64,000 nt of DNA, from the IMG/VR virus record IMGVR_UViG_3300034375_010899, positions 1 through 64,000 of that record; one strand, 5' to 3'. The first letter of the stretch is position 1, and each line of letters opens with the position of its first letter. This stretch comes from a virus. The notes beneath the pieces are model-generated. The model worked only from the letters and a program-made list of their open reading frames with translations. It had not been told where the DNA came from and did not search any database. Positions 41,901 through 49,218 of the stretch are shown piece by piece. The position numbers and the translations under genes were made by a program.

Positions 41901-44339
41901 TTATTCTTCCAATCTAAAGATGATACTTTACCAATTATTGTAGAGTTGAGACCAATGTCTCTTGGATTACCAACTGGAGAAATTTATCCATTCTCACAAA
42001 TTGTTGTATTCCCCGATGATATTGAAATTTCCGAAGATGCTTCAATTCCAACAAGAGTTCAATTTGATGCTCCAGTTTATCTAAAGGGAGAAACTGAACA
42101 TGCAGTTGTTATCAAATCTGATTCTACAAATTACTATGCTTGGATTTCTAGACTAGGTGAAGTTGATATTACTACAGCTTCTTTACCAGAATCTGGAAGA
42201 ACTATAGTTGCAAGTCAACCAGATATTAGCACAATTGGATCTCTATTCAAGTCACAAAATGCTTCAACTTGGACTCCAAGTCAATTTGAGGACCTGAAGT
42301 TTACATTATATTCTGCAGTATTTGAGACTGAAGGAAATGCAAGTTTCTTCAATCCAAATCTCACTAAAAAGAATAAACAGTTCTCAAGATTAAGTAATAA
42401 TCCTTTAGAAATTTACTCCAGAAAAATAAAAGTTGATATTTCTGAAACTTTAAATGATGTTGGATTCACTTTTGGCAACACTGTTGTTCAAACAGGAACC
42501 AATGCAACTGGAAATTATGTAGGTGCTACTGGATCTATCGTAAGTATTTCTATTACTAATAGTGGAATTGGTTATACTCCTGCAAATGGAACATCTTTCA
42601 CATATTTTAATGTTCCTTTGGCAAATTCATCATCAGAAGGGAAATTGGCAACAGCGGATATTACTATTGGAAGAGAAGTTTTACCTGATGGATCTTTTAA
42701 TGATGGAGTTGCTATTGCTGCAACAATTACATCAACTGGAGTTGGATATCAGAAAGGTGATGTTTTATCCGTTGATCAGTTAGGAAATCAACAATTGGGT
42801 AGGAACTTACTACTAACTGTTGATGATGTTACTGACTTTAATCAAATTATTATTGACAATGTTCAAGGTAATTTCCAAACGGGAATTGGATTTACTTTAA
42901 CTTATACAAATCCATCGGGAATTAATGTCAATATTAATAATGGCACAACTCCTCCAGTCAATATCACCGAAATAACTGAAATTACAGATGGATTGCATAT
43001 CAAAGTAAATCATCAAAATCATGGAATGCATTCGGAAGTAAATCTTGTTGAATTGTCAAATATTAAACCTGATATTGACCCAGTTTCTTTATCGGAAAAT
43101 ATCCCATCAAGTGACACTACTTTATCAGCAATTACTGTTTCATCAACCTCGATATTCACAACTTTTGAAAATGAGTTAGTAAGTTCAACAAATCCGGGTT
43201 ATGTGTTAATTGATAGAGAGATTATTAAGTATACTGGTGTTTCTGGCAACCAATTGACTGGTATTGAACGTAAAATTGATTCTCCAGATGGTTCAATTTT
43301 AAGAATATCTTCACCACACTTTGTAGGAGATGATGTATATAAGTATGAGTTGAATGGAGTTTCTTTACTTAGAATTAACAAAACTCATACTTTACAAGAT
43401 ACTGTAGTTTTGGATCCAATTGGACTAGACTATTATACATTGTACATTGATACTGTGAGACCTGATCCTACATTAAAACCATTATATTTTGCAGAAACTA
43501 AGTCAACTGGAGGATCTACTGTTCTAGCATCAAGCAACATTCAATTTGAAATTATCAAACCAAACGTTGAGACATTTATTCTCCCAAGAACAGGAATATC
43601 TGCAGACTTGAGAACAGTTTCTGCAACAAGCATTGGTGGTGTTGAACCTTCCTTTGTTGATCAAGGGTATCAGAGAGTTGATTTGAATGTAAACAATAAT
43701 ATGAACACAAGTAGATTAATTTGCTCACTAATCAATGAGCAGACCTATTTGCAAGACCAACCTGCAAATAAATCTCTTGAACTAAGAACTTTCTTGACTA
43801 CAGAAAATGATAGAATCAGTCCTGTTATTGATTTGGATAGAGTTGGTGCAATTTTAGTTTCCAATAGAGTCAATAGACCTATTGAAGATTATATAAATGA
43901 TTCTAGAATTTCTACATTGCAAAAAGATCCTATAGCATTTTATTATGCAACAAAACCAATTTCTCTAGAAGTTCCAGCGACTTCGATAAGAACTTATATT
44001 GCTGCATATATTAATAGAAATGCTGATATTAGAGCATTTTATGCTTTAATGAAGGATCCAACTGAAACTCCAATTTATTATCCATTCCCAGGATATTCAA
44101 ACAAATTAGTATCTGGAGAAATTATTGATATTACCGACAGTGATGGAACTCCAGATAAATTCGTTCCAAATAATGAGTTATTTGGAAATGGAGATACTGA
44201 AAATTATTTCAAAGATTATGAATTTAGTGTGGATAATTTGGCAGAATTTAGATATTTTAGTATTAAATTGACAGTATCATCCAACATTCAAGTATATCCA
44301 CCAAAACTAAGAGATCTTAGAGTAATTGCATTGGCATAA
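35976..44339 (+). CDS. Giant DUF4815-type virion structural protein
   Basis: A 2787-residue protein. The N-terminus (NLNVTPYFDDFDDRKNFYKVLFKPGYPIQSRELTTLQSI LQNQIEKFG) is the DUF4815 signature of phage baseplate proteins. It lies where T4 has gp9 and gp10. Around residues 1648-1715 is a Pro-rich linker with (PSPGPK) repeats, then a Gly-rich domain at about 1717-1944 (TVPGTYTFTVPKGVTSIEAS start, GSPGAFLLKW end). The C-terminal part has one G-x-G-Y module and conserved-looking receptor-proximal repeats. It is probably the baseplate periphery or the fibre-attachment protein. Its stop overlaps the next ATG. Confidence 0.8.
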   Translation: MPQETNLNVTPYFDDFDDRKNFYKVLFKPGYPIQSRELTTLQSILQNQIEKFGSHIFKEGSPVLGGNVVYNNYYEGIQVESNYLGISVDSYLENFVGKYLIGQDSQVKARVEFILPADESPTANTIIYVSYRDSSLTENTREFSPGEVLLSEEDVPFISGGVTSIQSGQGVSRVTPQDSSIIGSSVTIASGVYFIRGYFINVNEETILLDPISNNVTYSVGLKVTEDIVTSDDDESLVDNSQGFTNFAAPGADRLSISVSLAKYSITETQDEGYIELFKVVDGSPDKVQRDAEYNLLANEFARRTYDESGDYYVTPFKVDVKESLDNLKGNKGVFKQGQITYGNNTADESLGIYKVSPGKAYIRGFEVEIPNPTFIDFAKPRITKTLQNQSIVYETGATFTLNRVNGTPSLGISTDYTVTLRSERLGSDINAEPGKEIGLARVYDFALESGSYNSVFPFSNEWDITLFDVQPYIELNLNNPITLDVPTFIKGSSSGASAFLKESVVNSGIITAYNVEGKFLRGEKLSFDGIQNNRIIKSFTEYDINDFKSIYASPVGSGVTFSADLVQRPKSFAGSVSISDGSSGISTVTSSDFVFFGNVKENDIVAYSTPGDIVPTYAKVNSVSEKSLVIESVTPVDGVCVSSLPTSNLNVSDFRILKSGLQDSSDNTLYTVFPKDKISSVDLEDSEIIIRKQRIINISNNSSGTIILPANERFLPYDEERYSVVYTGDGATDPLTEDKFLFTLGSQSLQINGLEVSSGTAILTYTIKKLKVSSKVKKRNRVNSIIVDKSKYDYSGVGQTTINDGLEFGNYPYGTRVQDEDICLNFPDVTKLLGVFETSSATDAPTLKSITLDLGALSTANLILGEEIVGQTSNCVAILVERINSNTVSYISLNSSEFTSGEGVSFSDSNVISTISSLNRGNCKDITDNFTFNNGQKSTFYDYGRIIRKERSREPIKKLKIVFESTSIDPADEGSFFTTNSYEQFNYCNIPAYDGLRNYNILDLRPRVTPYTVTAGARSPFESLSNNFINVDNQNTPILASDEDIILDFSYYLPRIDKIILSKEGQFELMIGDPAENPQAPLNLSESLDIATITLPAYFCTNDEVRIDLAKHKRYRMVDIKKLEDRIKNLEYYTTLSLLEKETASFTIKDSNGLDRFKSGFFVDNFTTLISQKSSSVAKNSIDVENSQLRPSVYTTSIDLILGHTNSNGSINFNDEDFDYKSNQSIVGENVRKSVGSVGKGILTLDYSETEEIVQPYATRVENVTPYLVTFYGGVASLNPSSDIWLDPIVLDPIDLGVQQGETQIVEVELDEIPDPNSGWAPVIFGAWETSWTTISAPREVSRGPKYEKNGKWYQDVVYARDKEGFKTRIGDTNRITFSDTSVSYGENIVSIDIATYCRSRNIELVSKKLKPYTQMYTFFDGQRVDEFVVPKLLEVEMISGIFQIGETVRTLKAQDATGNANIRFRLCQPDHRGGRYDSPTEVYSFNPYTRTADVPTSYSESSTFLNIDTFLLAEEAIGESFGYVSSGMLLIGNTSNAIARVQPVRLVTDNVGTVIASLYIPDPSVPKNPKFTTGAKIVRLSSSQSISTVPGLLNSLAEAAFFSKGTIKTTQDSFATIRDTIKEVGTLSQTIPISTTDFSQPVSVEVPAPPPKPQPQPYPTPKPEPSPSPEPKPGPKPSPGPKPGPKPSPGPKPSPGPKPSPGPKPSPGPKPASKKIEQFKLYTVPGTYTFTVPKGVTSIEASGVGAGGGGGYGKGNKPGGGGGGGGVCSKKISVNPGEVLTIQVGSGGRGASSDNKATNGESSFVLGKNIVARGGVGGSSTSKGKGGSNSGGGGKGEDGRYDRDDDDRKGGYGGGAGRRGGGNCGHPKDKDCSSATGGVGGNGIEFAGSGGTNGEVPDCGDRDGGRGGTFGGGGGGGVKNGAGADGSPGAFLLKWKESKDTASSSLIPPVGLDPLAQSFTISAKEGRFVTAIDLFFQSKDDTLPIIVELRPMSLGLPTGEIYPFSQIVVFPDDIEISEDASIPTRVQFDAPVYLKGETEHAVVIKSDSTNYYAWISRLGEVDITTASLPESGRTIVASQPDISTIGSLFKSQNASTWTPSQFEDLKFTLYSAVFETEGNASFFNPNLTKKNKQFSRLSNNPLEIYSRKIKVDISETLNDVGFTFGNTVVQTGTNATGNYVGATGSIVSISITNSGIGYTPANGTSFTYFNVPLANSSSEGKLATADITIGREVLPDGSFNDGVAIAATITSTGVGYQKGDVLSVDQLGNQQLGRNLLLTVDDVTDFNQIIIDNVQGNFQTGIGFTLTYTNPSGINVNINNGTTPPVNITEITEITDGLHIKVNHQNHGMHSEVNLVELSNIKPDIDPVSLSENIPSSDTTLSAITVSSTSIFTTFENELVSSTNPGYVLIDREIIKYTGVSGNQLTGIERKIDSPDGSILRISSPHFVGDDVYKYELNGVSLLRINKTHTLQDTVVLDPIGLDYYTLYIDTVRPDPTLKPLYFAETKSTGGSTVLASSNIQFEIIKPNVETFILPRTGISADLRTVSATSIGGVEPSFVDQGYQRVDLNVNNNMNTSRLICSLINEQTYLQDQPANKSLELRTFLTTENDRISPVIDLDRVGAILVSNRVNRPIEDYINDSRISTLQKDPIAFYYATKPISLEVPATSIRTYIAAYINRNADIRAFYALMKDPTETPIYYPFPGYSNKLVSGEIIDITDSDGTPDKFVPNNELFGNGDTENYFKDYEFSVDNLAEFRYFSIKLTVSSNIQVYPPKLRDLRVIALA
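40998..41111 (+). repeat. (PSPGPK)n coding tandem repeat
   Basis: An 18-base repeat encoding PSPGPK, five copies interleaved with two PGPK units, 38 codons in frame. It forms a stiff Pro-rich linker in front of the glycine-rich domain. Such repeats expand and contract by slippage. Confidence 0.9.
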
Positions 44340-44557
44340 TGAAATACAGTAAAATAAAGGGTCACGAGAATCTAATTCGTGACGAAAAAACCAAATCAAT
44401 CATTAATACTAATATTAATGAATATGAAAATTATATTAAAATGAGAAATATAAAACAAACTGAGGTGAAAAGAATTGAAAACATTGAAAATGATTTAAAT
44501 TCCTTAAAAAATGATATTAATGAAATTAAAAATCTATTAAGGAGTGCTCTAAAATGA
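44339..44557 (+). CDS. Small coiled-coil protein
   Basis: A 72-residue Lys-, Asn- and Ile-rich protein. Residues 40-70 (KRIENIENDLNSLKNDINEI KNLL) show clear heptads, so it is a probable trimeric or dimeric coiled coil. Its start overlaps the stop of the DUF4815 gene and its stop forms ATGA with the next gene. It may be a small virion or assembly protein. No family is recognised. Confidence 0.65.
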   Translation: MKYSKIKGHENLIRDEKTKSIINTNINEYENYIKMRNIKQTEVKRIENIENDLNSLKNDINEIKNLLRSALK

Positions 44558-44724
44558 TTGATTTGGATTTAGTTGAACTTGAAAATTTCAGTAAAATGTT
44601 TGAGTATGAGAAACTTGCTAGAGATATAGATAGTATAGAAAATATTGAGCAAGCAAAGCATATTGCAAAAGCATTTGTCAAATTATATTTCAAGCAACAA
44701 GAAATCGTATCTAAATTTACCTAG
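44554..44724 (+). CDS. Small helical protein before gp13
   Basis: A 56-residue frame (MIDLDLVELENFSKMFEYEK and on) with GGAG upstream and an ATGA overlap with the previous gene. It is acidic and helical throughout. No family is recognised; its position between DUF4815 and the neck genes suggests a structural or assembly role. Confidence 0.65.
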   Translation: MIDLDLVELENFSKMFEYEKLARDIDSIENIEQAKHIAKAFVKLYFKQQEIVSKFT

Positions 44725-44730
44725 ATTCTA

Positions 44731-45564
44731 ATGGCAAAACCATCCACAAGACAACAATTAATTGATTATTGTCTACGAAAATTGGGTTATCCAGTTTTGG
44801 AAATTAACATTGCAGATGAACAGATTGATGATCTTGTGGATGATGCCCTTCAGTTTTTCTACGAAAGGCATTTTGATGGAGTCATTCAGAATTATTTGAA
44901 GTATCAAGTAACTCAAGAAGATATTGATAGGGGAAAGGGAAAGGTTGGTATAACTACAACTTCAGTCAATAACACCATTAATGCTGTAACTACTCAGTTT
45001 GACTATAAAGAAAATAGCAATTATCTACCAATACCCACAAACGTAATTGGAGTTAATAAAATTTTCAAATATGAGGGTGAAAATACTATTTCTGGAAATC
45101 TTTTTGGTGTAAAATATCAATTATTTTTAAATGATTTTTATCAGTGGGGATCTTTAGAACTTCTCACATATTCGATGATAAAAACAAAACTTCAAGACAT
45201 TGAGTTTTTATTGAATACTGATAAGCAAATTAGATTTAATAAGAGACAAGATAGATTGTATCTTGATATTGATTGGAATTCTATCAATGTTGGTGATTAC
45301 CTTGTTATTGATTGTTATCAAATAATGGATCCAACTAGTTATAGTGAAGTTTGGAATGATTCTTTCCTAAAACCATATTTAACTGCACTTATGAAGAGGC
45401 AGTGGGGATATAATATTTCTAATAAATTCAGAGGTCTCAAACTTCCAGGGGGAGTTGAGTTAGATGGCAGAACTCTTGTTGAAGATGCTCAGAGAGAAAT
45501 TGATTCTTTAATGGACAAGATGTCTTCAACTTATGAACTTCCACCTTTAGATATGATAGGATAA
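44731..45564 (+). CDS. 13: Neck protein gp13
   Basis: A 277-residue protein (T4 gp13 has 309). LIDYCLRKLGYPVLEINIAD EQIDDLVDDALQFFYERHFD matches the N-terminus of T4 gp13 (ILRRLGAPIINVELTPDQI...YGEYHFDG). The C-terminal GLKLPGGVELDGRTLVEDAQ matches MMLPGGVTIDGQRLIEEA. It forms part of the head-tail neck that closes the filled capsid. Confidence 0.93.
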   Translation: MAKPSTRQQLIDYCLRKLGYPVLEINIADEQIDDLVDDALQFFYERHFDGVIQNYLKYQVTQEDIDRGKGKVGITTTSVNNTINAVTTQFDYKENSNYLPIPTNVIGVNKIFKYEGENTISGNLFGVKYQLFLNDFYQWGSLELLTYSMIKTKLQDIEFLLNTDKQIRFNKRQDRLYLDIDWNSINVGDYLVIDCYQIMDPTSYSEVWNDSFLKPYLTALMKRQWGYNISNKFRGLKLPGGVELDGRTLVEDAQREIDSLMDKMSSTYELPPLDMIG

Positions 45565-45568
45565 ACTT

Positions 45569-46981
45569 ATGCTTAATCCATTTCTACTAAACGGTTCTAA
45601 AAGTGAGCAGGGAATGCTCCAAGACTTAATCAATGAGTCTCTTAGAATGTATGGTATTGATGTTTACTATTTGCCAAGGCAATTTGTAAATGAGAAATCA
45701 ATAATAAAAGAAGTTGTTGAGTCTGAATTTAATACAGCATTTCCAATTGAAGCATATGTAGAATCATATGATGGTTATTCTGGACAAGGAACAATTCTTT
45801 CAAAATTTGGAATCCAAGAGTTGGATGATTTAACTCTTACAATTTCAAAAGAAAGATATGAAAATTATATTCAAAATTTGATACATAAAATTCCAAATTC
45901 AAAATTAACATCTAGACCAAAGGAAGGAGATTTGATTTATTTTCCTCTTGGTGATAGATTGTTTGAGATTAAATATGTAGAGCATGAAAAACCATTTTAT
46001 CAACTTCAGAAAAATTACGTTTATCAATTGACTTGCGAACTCTTCAGATATGAAGATGAGGTCATTGATACTGATATTGATATTATTGATGATAATGTTC
46101 AGGATTATGGTTACATTCAAACTTTAAATATGATTGGTGCTGGCGTGACTGCCACTGCAACTACAACAGTAGTTAATGGTGGAGTAAGGTCTGTAACAAT
46201 AACCAATAGAGGATCTGGATATACAAGTGCTCCTATAGTTAAGTTTTCTTCTCCACCATCGGGAGGAATAAGAGCAACAGGTATTGCTGAAATGATTAGT
46301 GGAATAGTTGATTTTTGTGAGTCTAATCCAAATTTACTAAGAGTTCAAAAGATTTTAATTACAAATCCAGGATCTGGATATGTAAGTGCTCCACAAATTA
46401 GTTTTGTTGGTGGAGAAGGATCTGGTGTTGAAGCAACTGCAGTTATCGGTGATGGAATTATTGGTCCAATAACAGTTACAGAACCAGGATCTGGATACCT
46501 AACTCAACCAACAATTACTTTTACAGGAATATCTACAGTTTCTGCTGCAGCAACAGCAGTATTGTCCAATGGAACAGTAAGTAGTATTCAAATTACCAAT
46601 GCTGGACTTGGTTATAATTCTGCACCAGATATTGAAATCAGTGCTCCAAATACTTCAAGTGGAACAGGTACATTTAAATTTAATGAAATAGTTACTGGAA
46701 GCGTTTCTGGAACAACTGGAAGAGTTAAGTATTGGAATATAACATCAAATATTTTAGAAGTTTCAAATATTACAGGAGACTTTAAAGTTGGTGAAACAAT
46801 TACTGGTTCAGAATCTAGTGCATCTTATGTTTTAAGAAAAATAAATACAGACAATCTTCCAGATTCTGAGTCTCTAAATAATTCAAATACTGGCGATAAA
46901 TTTGCAGATAATCTTGAAATTGAAACTGAGGCAGATTTAATTTTAGATTTTAGCGAAAAAAATCCATTTGGAACTCCATAA
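45569..46981 (+). CDS. 14: Neck protein gp14 with inserted modules
   Basis: A 470-residue protein, much longer than T4 gp14 (256). The N-terminal 185 residues match T4 gp14: LINESLRMYGIDVYYLPRQF, VESYDGYSGQGTILSKFGIQ and EGDLIYFPLGDRLFEIKYVE. Four tandem G-x-G-Y beta modules (about residues 196-370) and a FNEIVTGSVSGTTGRVKYWN module (about 370-420) are inserted before a conserved short tail ending EKNPFGTP, like the ESNPF of T4. The modules likely decorate the neck collar. Confidence 0.92.
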   Translation: MLNPFLLNGSKSEQGMLQDLINESLRMYGIDVYYLPRQFVNEKSIIKEVVESEFNTAFPIEAYVESYDGYSGQGTILSKFGIQELDDLTLTISKERYENYIQNLIHKIPNSKLTSRPKEGDLIYFPLGDRLFEIKYVEHEKPFYQLQKNYVYQLTCELFRYEDEVIDTDIDIIDDNVQDYGYIQTLNMIGAGVTATATTTVVNGGVRSVTITNRGSGYTSAPIVKFSSPPSGGIRATGIAEMISGIVDFCESNPNLLRVQKILITNPGSGYVSAPQISFVGGEGSGVEATAVIGDGIIGPITVTEPGSGYLTQPTITFTGISTVSAAATAVLSNGTVSSIQITNAGLGYNSAPDIEISAPNTSSGTGTFKFNEIVTGSVSGTTGRVKYWNITSNILEVSNITGDFKVGETITGSESSASYVLRKINTDNLPDSESLNNSNTGDKFADNLEIETEADLILDFSEKNPFGTP

Positions 46982-46995
46982 TTTAAGAGGTTAAT

Positions 46996-48015
46996 ATGTT
47001 TGAATATTACTATAATGAAATATTTCGAAAAACAATTATTGGATTCGGAACTCTTTTTAATGCAATAAACATCAAGCATTTTGATGATTCCGGTAATGTT
47101 GATTCTGTTATTAAAGTCCCTCTTGCATATGGACCGATTCAAAAGTTTCTTGCAAGAATTGAGCAGCAACCAGATTTGAATACTCCAGTTCAAATGACTT
47201 TGCCTAGAATGTCATTTGAATTTGTTGGTCTTTCTTATGACCCAACAAGAAAACTTACAACAACACAGACATTTATATCAAAATCTTCAACAGACTCTAC
47301 CGATTTGAAGAAGACATATATGCCTGTTCCTTATACTATGCAATTTGAACTTAGTATTATGACTAAGTTGAACGATGATATGCTTCAAATAATTGAGCAA
47401 ATTTTACCATATTTTCAACCCTCTTATAATTTAACTATAGACTTGGTAAAATCAATTGGAGAAAAAAGAGATATTTCTGTAGTTTTGGATTCCATTAATA
47501 TGGAAGATAATTATGAGGGAGACTATACAACAAGAAGAGCACTCGTTTATACACTAAGATTTAGTGCAAAGACTTATCTATTTGGTCCCACTTCTTCCGC
47601 AAACAAAGATATTATCAAAAAAGCAACTGTCAATCTTGTTTCTGGACATTCAAACTCACTATCAAGAGATCTTACATATACAGTTACACCAGTTGCAACT
47701 AAGAGTTACAGTGATTTAGTAATCACAACATTAAATTCTGATATGACAGAATCATCTACAGAAATCACTGTGCAGCAAGCTTCAAATGTTCCAGTAGATG
47801 CATATATTACAATTGATAATGAGACTATGAAAGTCGTTAATAAGATTGATAGAACAGATGTTGTTGGACAAGATACTTTAGTTGTTTCTAGAGGACAATA
47901 TGGGACAACTATCACATCACACGTAAGTGGAACTCCAATTGAATTAATTACTCAAGCAGATAATGCATTAATTCAACCTGGAGATGATTTTGGATTTGAT
48001 GGAAATCTATTCTAA
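46996..48015 (+). CDS. 15: Tail terminator gp15
   Basis: A 339-residue protein (T4 gp15 has 272). MFEYYYNEIFRKTIIGFGTL FNAINIKHFDDSG matches MFGYFYNSSFRRYATLMGDL FSNIQIKRQLESG of T4. YTMQFELSIMTKLNDDMLQI IEQILPYFQP is also conserved. It caps the completed tube and sheath and joins the neck. The C-terminal 90 residues (about 247-339, DLVITTLNSDMTESSTEITV on) are extra, a beta module. Confidence 0.95.
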   Translation: MFEYYYNEIFRKTIIGFGTLFNAINIKHFDDSGNVDSVIKVPLAYGPIQKFLARIEQQPDLNTPVQMTLPRMSFEFVGLSYDPTRKLTTTQTFISKSSTDSTDLKKTYMPVPYTMQFELSIMTKLNDDMLQIIEQILPYFQPSYNLTIDLVKSIGEKRDISVVLDSINMEDNYEGDYTTRRALVYTLRFSAKTYLFGPTSSANKDIIKKATVNLVSGHSNSLSRDLTYTVTPVATKSYSDLVITTLNSDMTESSTEITVQQASNVPVDAYITIDNETMKVVNKIDRTDVVGQDTLVVSRGQYGTTITSHVSGTPIELITQADNALIQPGDDFGFDGNLF

Positions 48016-48023
48016 GTAAAGAT

Positions 48024-48473
48024 ATGAAAGATTATGATAAGTTGGATGATGTTTTCAATGTTTCTGGGGACATAGTACCTAAAGAGGTTGATATTGAAAT
48101 TGAAAAATCTGAAATTGAACCAACTCCAATAGTAGAGAATAAAAGATCTACAGATATTCAAAGAGATTATGAATATGCAAGAGGTACAATATACTCCCTT
48201 TTAGAAAAGGGGCAAGAGGCAATAAATGGTGCTTTAGAACTTGCTCAAGAGACCGAATCTGCTAGGGCATATGAAGTTGCTGGACAGATAATCAAAAGTG
48301 TTTCAGATACAGCAGATAAACTAATGAATCTGCATAAAGACATTAAAGAAGTTGAAACTGATAAGGCGAAAGGTCCAACCAATGTAACAAATAATGCACT
48401 GTTCATTGGATCAACTGCAGAGTTGTCAAAATTATTAAAACAACAATCAAAAGATGCTGAGCAAGATAAATAG
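48024..48473 (+). CDS. 16: Small terminase subunit gp16
   Basis: A 149-residue protein (T4 gp16 has 164). The family core is visible: IQRDYEYARGTIYSLLEKGQ EAINGALELAQETESARAYE VAGQIIKSVSDTADKLMNLH KDIK, a long coiled-coil helix, then NNALFIGSTAELSKLLKQ, matching QNATVFMGSPTELMDEI of T4. It recognises and regulates DNA packaging. The large subunit gp17 is not the next gene; instead a fibre cassette follows. Confidence 0.92.
   Translation: MKDYDKLDDVFNVSGDIVPKEVDIEIEKSEIEPTPIVENKRSTDIQRDYEYARGTIYSLLEKGQEAINGALELAQETESARAYEVAGQIIKSVSDTADKLMNLHKDIKEVETDKAKGPTNVTNNALFIGSTAELSKLLKQQSKDAEQDK
48465..48472 (+). promoter_or_regulatory. Possible late promoter
   Basis: GATAAATA at the very end of gp16, 18 bases before the next ATG. 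Confidence 0.45.
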
Positions 48474-48489
48474 TTAAAAAAGTAAGAAA

Positions 48490-48843
48490 ATGTCTGTTGC
48501 TCAAATTAATACGATAACTATTGAAAGAGGAACTGATTTTGAGGTTACTTTTGATATTTTTGGCGCAGATTTGTCACCAAACAGTTTTACTAATGGATAT
48601 ACCGGAATTTTTTCACTGAAAAAATATCCAGGGTCATCTGCAGGGTTTGAAAAGCCAGTAGTTTTTGAACCTGGAACAAATGATATCAAAGTTTCTTTGG
48701 CAAAAACTGAAACCGCAACATTAAAACCTGGTAGAAATTATTTTCAAGTAAGTATAGTTTCTTCTCCATCAGCAGGTTCTCTTACCAATAGAGTTGTAGA
48801 AGGTACACTCATAGTTTCTGAGGAAATTACGAACCATGGCTAG
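48490..48843 (+). CDS. Ig-like virion-associated protein
   Basis: A 117-residue all-beta protein (TITIERGTDFEVTFDIFGAD to VVEGTLIVSEEITNHG). The RGTDFEVTFDI start and the closing RVVEGTLIVSEE strand suggest an immunoglobulin-like fold as in BppU-type appendage proteins. Probably a fibre or baseplate decoration. It overlaps the next gene by eight bases. Confidence 0.6.
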   Translation: MSVAQINTITIERGTDFEVTFDIFGADLSPNSFTNGYTGIFSLKKYPGSSAGFEKPVVFEPGTNDIKVSLAKTETATLKPGRNYFQVSIVSSPSAGSLTNRVVEGTLIVSEEITNHG

Positions 48844-49171
48844 TTTTAATGTCAAACTAAAGTCGGCAAGTAAATTTAAAGTAGTTTCAAATATTGGAGG
48901 TGTTCAAGTGCCTGCTAGTTTTTCGGATTTGATAGATTTTGATGATGGAAATAGTGGTAATGGAGTTATTGATCAATATGTTCTGATGTATGATGCTAGC
49001 AGTCAAAAATGGATTGCAAAAAATCCAGATGAAGTTCTCCAATCAGCAGCATTAGAACCTGTACAACCAGGTCTAGTAAATCCAAACCAATTTGGTCCAT
49101 CTTATGCTGATGAGTTTGTTGATGAAATTCAGAGAGAATTGGATCCAAATATTGACGGTGGAACTTTTTAA
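48836..49171 (+). CDS. Small appendage-cassette protein
   Basis: A 111-residue protein (MASFNVKLKSASKFKVVSNI and on). GNGVIDQYVLMYDASSQKWI AKNPDEVL resembles the G..L.YDS...W.....V short motif common in cyanophage fibre proteins. It may be a chaperone or a connector of the next gene's fibre. Coupled to the Ig-like gene. Confidence 0.55.
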   Translation: MASFNVKLKSASKFKVVSNIGGVQVPASFSDLIDFDDGNSGNGVIDQYVLMYDASSQKWIAKNPDEVLQSAALEPVQPGLVNPNQFGPSYADEFVDEIQRELDPNIDGGTF

Positions 49172-49186
49172 TTGAGATACATTTTA

Positions 49187-49193
49187 CTAAATA
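49187..49193 (+). promoter_or_regulatory. Possible late promoter
   Basis: CTAAATA, 25 bases before the fibre gene at 49219. Confidence 0.45.
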
Positions 49194-49218
49194 ATAGTAG
49201 TAAAATTGTATAAAAGAA

